Shown here in pieces: positions 60,005-64,000 of a stretch of 64,000 nucleotides of DNA (position 1 is the stretch's first letter; every line of letters starts with the position of its first letter). Location: contig NZ_CP104578.1 of NCBI RefSeq assembly GCF_036826855.1, positions 5,925,501-5,989,500 of the forward strand, given 5' to 3'. Under the pieces are notes generated by a model. The model made no database searches. It had not been told where the DNA came from and saw only the letters and a program-made list of their open reading frames with translations. The stretch comes from Streptomyces sp. SJL17-4 (lineage in GTDB: Bacteria; Actinomycetota; Actinomycetes; Streptomycetales; Streptomycetaceae). The position numbers were made by a program, and so were the translations under genes.

Positions 60005-62737
60005 TCAGGCGTCGCCGCCCGCGGGGCCCGGGTCGGCGGCCGCCACGTCGAGCAGCTGGTAGCGGTCCACGGCCTGCTTCAGGGCCGAGCGCTCGATCCT
60101 GCCCTCGCGGGCCAGCTCGGTCAGCACGGCCAGCACGATCGACGGGGCGTCGATGTGGAAGTAGCGACGGGCCGCGCCCCGCGTGTCCGCGAAGCCGAAG
60201 CCGTCCGCGCCCAGCGAGCCGTACGTGCCCGGCACCCAGCGGGAGATCTGGTCCGGCACCGCACGCATCCAGTCCGAGACCGCCACGAACGGACCCTCAA
60301 AGCCCTGGAGCTTGCGCGTCACGTACGGGACGCGCTGCTCCTCGTCCGGGTGGAGCAGATTGTGCTCCTCGACGGCCACGGCCTCGCGGCGCAGCTCGGT
60401 CCAGGAGGTCGCGGACCAGACGTCGGCCCGGACGTTCCACTCCTCGGCGAGGATCCGCTGCGCCTCGATCGCCCACGGCACGGCGACACCGGAGGCCATG
60501 ATCTGCGCCGGGATCGTGCCCGCCTCGCCCGGCTTGAGGCGGTGGATGCCCTGGAGGATGCCCTCCACGTCCACGTCCGCCGGCTCGGCCGGGTGCTGGA
60601 TCGGCTCGTTGTAGACGGTCAGGTAGTAGAAGACGTCCTCGGCCTCGGAGCCGTACATGCGGCGCAGACCGTCCTTGACGATGTGCGCGATCTCGAATCC
60701 GTACGCCGGGTCGTAGGCGATGCAGGCCGGGTTGGTCGAGGCCAGCAGGTGGGAGTGGCCGTCCGCGTGCTGGAGGCCCTCACCGGTCAGGGTCGTACGG
60801 CCGGCGGTGGCGCCGAGGACGAAGCCGCGCGCCAGCTGGTCGGCCATCTGCCAGAACTGGTCGCCGGTCCGCTGGAAACCGAACATCGAGTAGAAGACGT
60901 ACACCGGGATCAGCGGCTCGCCGTGCGTGGCGTACGCCGAACCCGCGGCGATCAGTGAGGCCGTGCAGCCGGCCTCGGAGATGCCGTCGTGCAGCATCTG
61001 GCCGGTCGGCGACTCCTTGTACGCGAGGAGGAGTTCGCGGTCCACCGCCTCGTACTGCTGGCCCAGCGGGTTGTAGATCTTGGCGCTCGGGAAGAAGGCG
61101 TCCATGCCGAAGGTGCGGTACTCGTCGGGGGCGATCAGCACGAAGCGCTTGCCGATCTCCTTGTCCCGCATGAGGTCCTTCAGGATGCGGACGAAGGCCA
61201 TCGTGGTGGCGATCGACTGCTGCCCGGAGCCCTTCTTGGCGGCCGCGTAGGTCTTGTCGTCGGGGAGGACCAGCGGCTTCGACCGCACGACCCGGGTGGG
61301 GACGTACCCGCCCAGGGCGTTGCGGCGGTCGTGCATGTACTGGATCTCCTCGGAGTCCCGGCCCGGGTGGTAGTACGGCGGCAGGCCGTCCTCCAACTGC
61401 CGGTCGGTCACCGGGATGTGCAGCCGGTCGCGGAAGCGCTTGAGGTCGTCGACCGTCAGCTTCTTCATCTGGTGGGTCGCGTTGCGGCCCTCGAAGTTCG
61501 GGCCGAGCGTCCAGCCCTTGACGGTCTGGGCGAGGATCACCGTCGGCTGGCCCGAGTGGGCCTTGGCCGCCGCGTAGGCCGCGTAGATCTTCTTGTGGTC
61601 GTGACCGCCGCGGCCCAGGTGCAGGATCTGCTGGTCCGACATGCCCTCGACCATCGCCCGCAGCCGGTGGTCGTCGCCGAAGAAGTGGTCCCGGATGTAG
61701 CCGCCGGTCTCCGTGGCGTACGTCTGGAACTGGCCGTCCGGGGTGGTGTTGAACTTGTTGACCAGGATGCCGTCGCGGTCCTGCGCGAGCAGCGGGTCCC
61801 AGGAGCGGTCCCAGATCAGCTTGATGACGTTCCAGCCGTTGCCCCGGAAGATCGACTCCAGCTCCTGGATGATCTTGCCGTTGCCGCGCACCGGGCCGTC
61901 GAGCCGCTGGAGGTTGCAGTTCACGACGAACGTCAGGTTGTCCAGGCCCTCGCGGGCGGCGATGGAGAGCTGGCCGACCGACTCGACCTCGTCCATCTCG
62001 CCGTCGCCGAGGAACGCCCAGACGTGCGACTTGGAGGTGTCGGCGATCCCGCGCGCCTCCATGTAGCGGTTCATCCGGGCCTGGTAGATCGCGCCGAGCG
62101 GGCCGAGGCCCATCGACACCGTGGGGAACTCCCAGAAGTCCGGCATCAGCCGCGGGTGCGGGTACGACGAGAGCCCGTTCGGGAACTTCGACCTCTCCTG
62201 GCGGAAGCCGTCGAGCTGCGTGTCGTTCAGCCGGTCCAGGAGGTACGCGCGGGCGTAGATGCCGGGCGACGCGTGCCCCTGGAAGAAGATCTGGTCGCCG
62301 CCGTCACCCTCGTCCTTGCCGCGGAAGAAGTGGTTGAAGCCGACGTCGTACAGCGAGGCGGAGGAGGCGAAGGTCGCGATGTGGCCGCCGACGCCGATGC
62401 CCGGACGCTGGGCGCGCGAGACCATGACGGCCGCGTTCCACCGGGTGGCGTTGAGGACCTTGCGCTCGATCTCCTCGTTCCCGGGGAAGAAGGGCTCGTC
62501 CCTCGTGGCGATCGTGTTGACGTAGTCCGTGCTGCGCATCTCGGGCACGGCCACGCGCTTCTCGCGGGCCCGCTCGATCAGCCGGAGCATGAGGTAGCGG
62601 GCCCGTTCACGGCCCCGCTCGTCCACGGCCGCGTCGAGGGAGTCGAGCCATTCCTGGGTCTCTTCCGGGTCGAAATCCGGGACCTGGCTGGGAAGGCCGC
62701 CAATGATGATCGGGTTGCGATCGGATCCGGGAGCCAC
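60005..62737 (-). CDS. aceE: pyruvate dehydrogenase E1 component, homodimeric
   Basis: This 910-residue thiamine-diphosphate enzyme decarboxylates pyruvate and acetylates the E2 lipoyl group, giving acetyl-CoA. Key parts are the ThDP motif [12 protein letters not shown] near residue 230, continuing to [16 protein letters not shown], and the middle-domain [18 protein letters not shown] segment near 550. The single-chain aceE form (about 900 residues) is usual in actinomycetes. The GTG at 62737 opens [15 protein letters not shown] and follows AAGGAAG; the frame continues upstream but without a ribosome site. It is transcribed alone here, divergent from DUF3052. Confidence 0.96.
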   Translation of the reverse strand: MAPGSDRNPIIIGGLPSQVPDFDPEETQEWLDSLDAAVDERGRERARYLMLRLIERAREKRVAVPEMRSTDYVNTIATRDEPFFPGNEEIERKVLNATRWNAAVMVSRAQRPGIGVGGHIATFASSASLYDVGFNHFFRGKDEGDGGDQIFFQGHASPGIYARAYLLDRLNDTQLDGFRQERSKFPNGLSSYPHPRLMPDFWEFPTVSMGLGPLGAIYQARMNRYMEARGIADTSKSHVWAFLGDGEMDEVESVGQLSIAAREGLDNLTFVVNCNLQRLDGPVRGNGKIIQELESIFRGNGWNVIKLIWDRSWDPLLAQDRDGILVNKFNTTPDGQFQTYATETGGYIRDHFFGDDHRLRAMVEGMSDQQILHLGRGGHDHKKIYAAYAAAKAHSGQPTVILAQTVKGWTLGPNFEGRNATHQMKKLTVDDLKRFRDRLHIPVTDRQLEDGLPPYYHPGRDSEEIQYMHDRRNALGGYVPTRVVRSKPLVLPDDKTYAAAKKGSGQQSIATTMAFVRILKDLMRDKEIGKRFVLIAPDEYRTFGMDAFFPSAKIYNPLGQQYEAVDRELLLAYKESPTGQMLHDGISEAGCTASLIAAGSAYATHGEPLIPVYVFYSMFGFQRTGDQFWQMADQLARGFVLGATAGRTTLTGEGLQHADGHSHLLASTNPACIAYDPAYGFEIAHIVKDGLRRMYGSEAEDVFYYLTVYNEPIQHPAEPADVDVEGILQGIHRLKPGEAGTIPAQIMASGVAVPWAIEAQRILAEEWNVRADVWSATSWTELRREAVAVEEHNLLHPDEEQRVPYVTRKLQGFEGPFVAVSDWMRAVPDQISRWVPGTYGSLGADGFGFADTRGAARRYFHIDAPSIVLAVLTELAREGRIERSALKQAVDRYQLLDVAAADPGPAGGDA

Positions 62738-63155
62738 GCTCTTCCTTCGCTGTTCGGTGGTACCCACGGGGCCACGAAGTGGCCGGGATGTCCATCGTGT
62801 ACCCCGTGTGCGCCAGACGTCACATTTACCGAGAGGTAACCCCCAGCGGTGTCCTCCATGTGTCCGGGTGGGGTCAAATCGCAACCTTACGCTCAACCCG
62901 CACATGCGTTTCGTCCGGGCGTTCGGCAGACTGAAACCGCAGAAGGAAGTAAACCGGGATGAATCATGTGTGCCTGATCACGGAGCGGGGTCTCCACGGT
63001 GCCGGAAGTTGCGGCGAGACGGCCCCAAACGTCACCGTTTCGGCGGTCTCCACGGCCGGGTACTTGCGCGATCCACCCCGGCACGTGTGGACTACGGCCA
63101 GCGCCGCGCGCATACGCGCGGCCCAAGCATTTACCGAATGAGCAGGAGGCAAGCC
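62738..63155. other. 418-base divergent region between aceE and DUF3052
   Basis: The region holds the aceE promoter at its left end, where 62820-62900 is unusually A/T-rich for the window. At its right end it holds a GCCGCGCG/CGCGCGGC hairpin with CATA loop (63103-63122), 34 bases before the DUF3052 start. GGTCTCCACGG occurs twice, near 62989 and 63045. A 60-codon frame at 62959 is listed separately. No other gene is evident. Confidence 0.6.
62959..63141 (+). CDS. doubtful 60-codon leader reading frame ahead of DUF3052
   Basis: An ATG with AAGGAAG nine bases upstream opens a 60-residue frame ([16 protein letters not shown] start) that ends 14 bases before the DUF3052 GTG. The good ribosome site and close spacing suggest a translated leader. 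The codon choice argues against it: about 73% G/C at third positions against well over 90% in neighbours, with ATA, TTT and GAA codons. I recognise no domain. Confidence 0.25.
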   Translation: MNHVCLITERGLHGAGSCGETAPNVTVSAVSTAGYLRDPPRHVWTTASAARIRAAQAFTE

Positions 63156-63578
63156 GTGAGCGCGACCGCGGACCACGCGGAGGAGCGGACCAACCCGGCC
63201 GTCAGGCTGGGGTTCGAGCCCGGACAGGTGGTCCAGGAGATCGGCTACGACGACGACGTCGACCACGATCTCCGTGAAGGCATCGAGTCCATCATCGGGG
63301 CCGAGCTCGTGGACGAGGACTACGACGACGTCGCTGACGCCGTCGTGCTCTGGTTCCGCGACGAGGACGGCGATCTCACCGACGCCCTGGTGGACGCCAT
63401 CGGTCTTCTGGAGGACGGCGGCACCATCTGGCTGCTGACGCCGAAGACCGGCCGCGACGGCTACATCGAGCCGAGCGACATCAACGATGCCGCGCAGACA
63501 GCTGGTCTCTCCCAGACCAAGAGCATCAGCGTCGCCAAGGACTGGACGGGCACCCGCCTGACCGCCCCCAAGCGCTGA
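63156..63578 (+). CDS. DUF3052 family acidic protein
   Basis: This 140-residue, strongly acidic cytosolic protein is conserved in actinomycetes, with no known function. It reads VRLGFEPGQVVQEIGYDDDVD early, then VLWFRDEDGDLTDALVDAIGLL and TIWLLTPKTGRDGYIEPSDI, resembling a small beta-alpha fold without catalytic residues. The GTG at 63156 is chosen by AGGAGG six bases upstream. It is followed by a terminator, so it is a single-gene transcript unless the leader frame is included. Confidence 0.9.
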   Translation: MSATADHAEERTNPAVRLGFEPGQVVQEIGYDDDVDHDLREGIESIIGAELVDEDYDDVADAVVLWFRDEDGDLTDALVDAIGLLEDGGTIWLLTPKTGRDGYIEPSDINDAAQTAGLSQTKSISVAKDWTGTRLTAPKR

Positions 63579-63593
63579 TCACCACGCTGCGAG

Positions 63594-63623
63594 AAGCCCC
63601 CGCCGGTCCCCCGGCGGGGGCTT
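63594..63623 (+). terminator. intrinsic terminator after DUF3052
   Basis: A 13-base-pair stem (63594-63606 with 63611-63623, loop TCCC) is followed by a short T run. This is the most canonical terminator in the window. Confidence 0.92.
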
Positions 63624-63741
63624 TCGTGCGCGCGGGCCGGCCGGACCGCCGGGCCTCGCGGGGGCTCGCGCGGACAGGCCGTAGGGTGGGGTTCACCGAT
63701 TCGGCCCAAGGTCAGGGCCCCGCCGAAGGGATGCGTACGCG

Positions 63742-64000
63742 ATGGCGATCGAGGTCGGCACCGAGGCCCCGGAGTTCGCGCTCAAGGACAACCACGGGCG
63801 CACCGTCCGGCTCTCCGACTTCCGCGGCGAGAAGAACGTGGTGCTGCTCTTCTACCCCTTCGCCTTCACCGGCGTCTGCGCGGGTGAGCTCGGCGAGCTG
63901 CGCGACAACCTTCCGACGTTCGTCAACGACGACACCCAGCTCCTCGCCGTCTCCAACGACTCCATCCACACCCTGCGCGTCTTCGCCGAGCAGGAATCCC
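63742..64000 (+). CDS. ahpE: AhpE-type peroxiredoxin, cut by the window end
   Basis: The first ~86 residues of a peroxiredoxin are visible. The fold begins EVGTEAPEFALKDNHGRTV, and the peroxidatic Cys is in FYPFAFTGVCAGELGELRD near residue 46. That motif is nearly the one of mycobacterial AhpE, a 1-Cys peroxiredoxin reduced by mycothiol/mycoredoxin. No second Cys is seen in the part present. The full family length is about 155 residues, so half is missing. It adds a third peroxide-defence gene to the two ohr genes. Confidence 0.85.
   Translation, partial: MAIEVGTEAPEFALKDNHGRTVRLSDFRGEKNVVLLFYPFAFTGVCAGELGELRDNLPTFVNDDTQLLAVSNDSIHTLRVFAEQES

Overview
The window is a 64 kb piece of a high-GC actinomycete chromosome, almost certainly Streptomyces. 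The signs are third-codon G/C preference throughout, many GTG starts, GTGA/ATGA start-stop overlaps, an AfsR-type SARP regulator, a MreB-like Mbl gene, the fasR-fabD-fabH-acpP-fabF cluster, a single-chain aceE, and DUF3145, DUF3052 and SCO2400-type proteins that are characteristic of the genus. I see no tRNA, rRNA, CRISPR array, insertion sequence or prophage. Nothing looks strongly foreign, so this reads as core and near-core chromosome with accessory metabolic genes mixed in.

Layout, left half. 0.1-3.4 kb: a Tat-exported phospholipase C, then a divergent ohr/ohrR peroxide pair. 3.4-6.5 kb: a drug-efflux transporter coupled to a flavodoxin-fold oxidoreductase, and an SDR. 6.7-12 kb: an 1135-residue AfsR/SARP regulator, a GNAT enzyme and an EntS-type exporter. 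12-18.7 kb: a large secreted subtilase, then malonyl-CoA ligase (matB) and a NarK-like transporter. 18.7-22.7 kb: a GAF sensor-kinase homologue with an eroded ATPase domain, mbl, and a zinc-ribbon/proline-rich membrane protein. 22.7-28 kb: a MerR/oxidoreductase pair, a MarR regulator facing a medium-chain reductase and a second ohr, an EI24 membrane protein and a pectate lyase. 28-33 kb: nitrilase and TetR genes divergent from a GH3 glucosidase, and an SGNH lipoprotein.

Layout, right half. 33-38.7 kb: DUF3145 and the type II fatty-acid synthase operon with its PucR-type regulator FasR. 38.8-46.8 kb: a pirin, then an envelope block in which an L,D-transpeptidase faces a FemAB-type transferase, a MurJ lipid II flippase, a response regulator, a histidine kinase and a GerMN-like lipoprotein. 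46.8-49.2 kb: a beta-lactamase-like hydrolase and a MerR/aldo-keto reductase pair. 49.3-56.2 kb: a membrane acyltransferase, two DUF1023 hydrolase paralogues, a NarL/DesK-type two-component system and a DUF4429 protein. 56.2-59.9 kb: a TetR/DHA2 efflux pair, an I36 inhibitor and a potassium channel. 60-64 kb: aceE, DUF3052 and the start of an AhpE-type peroxiredoxin.

Three themes recur. The first is central carbon to lipid flow: aceE makes acetyl-CoA, matB makes malonyl-CoA and fabDHF/acpP elongate it. The second is envelope building and sensing. The third is many small regulator/target pairs (OhrR, two MerR, MarR, two TetR), several with a recognisable dyad operator. Short in-frame tandem repeats are also common in the window.
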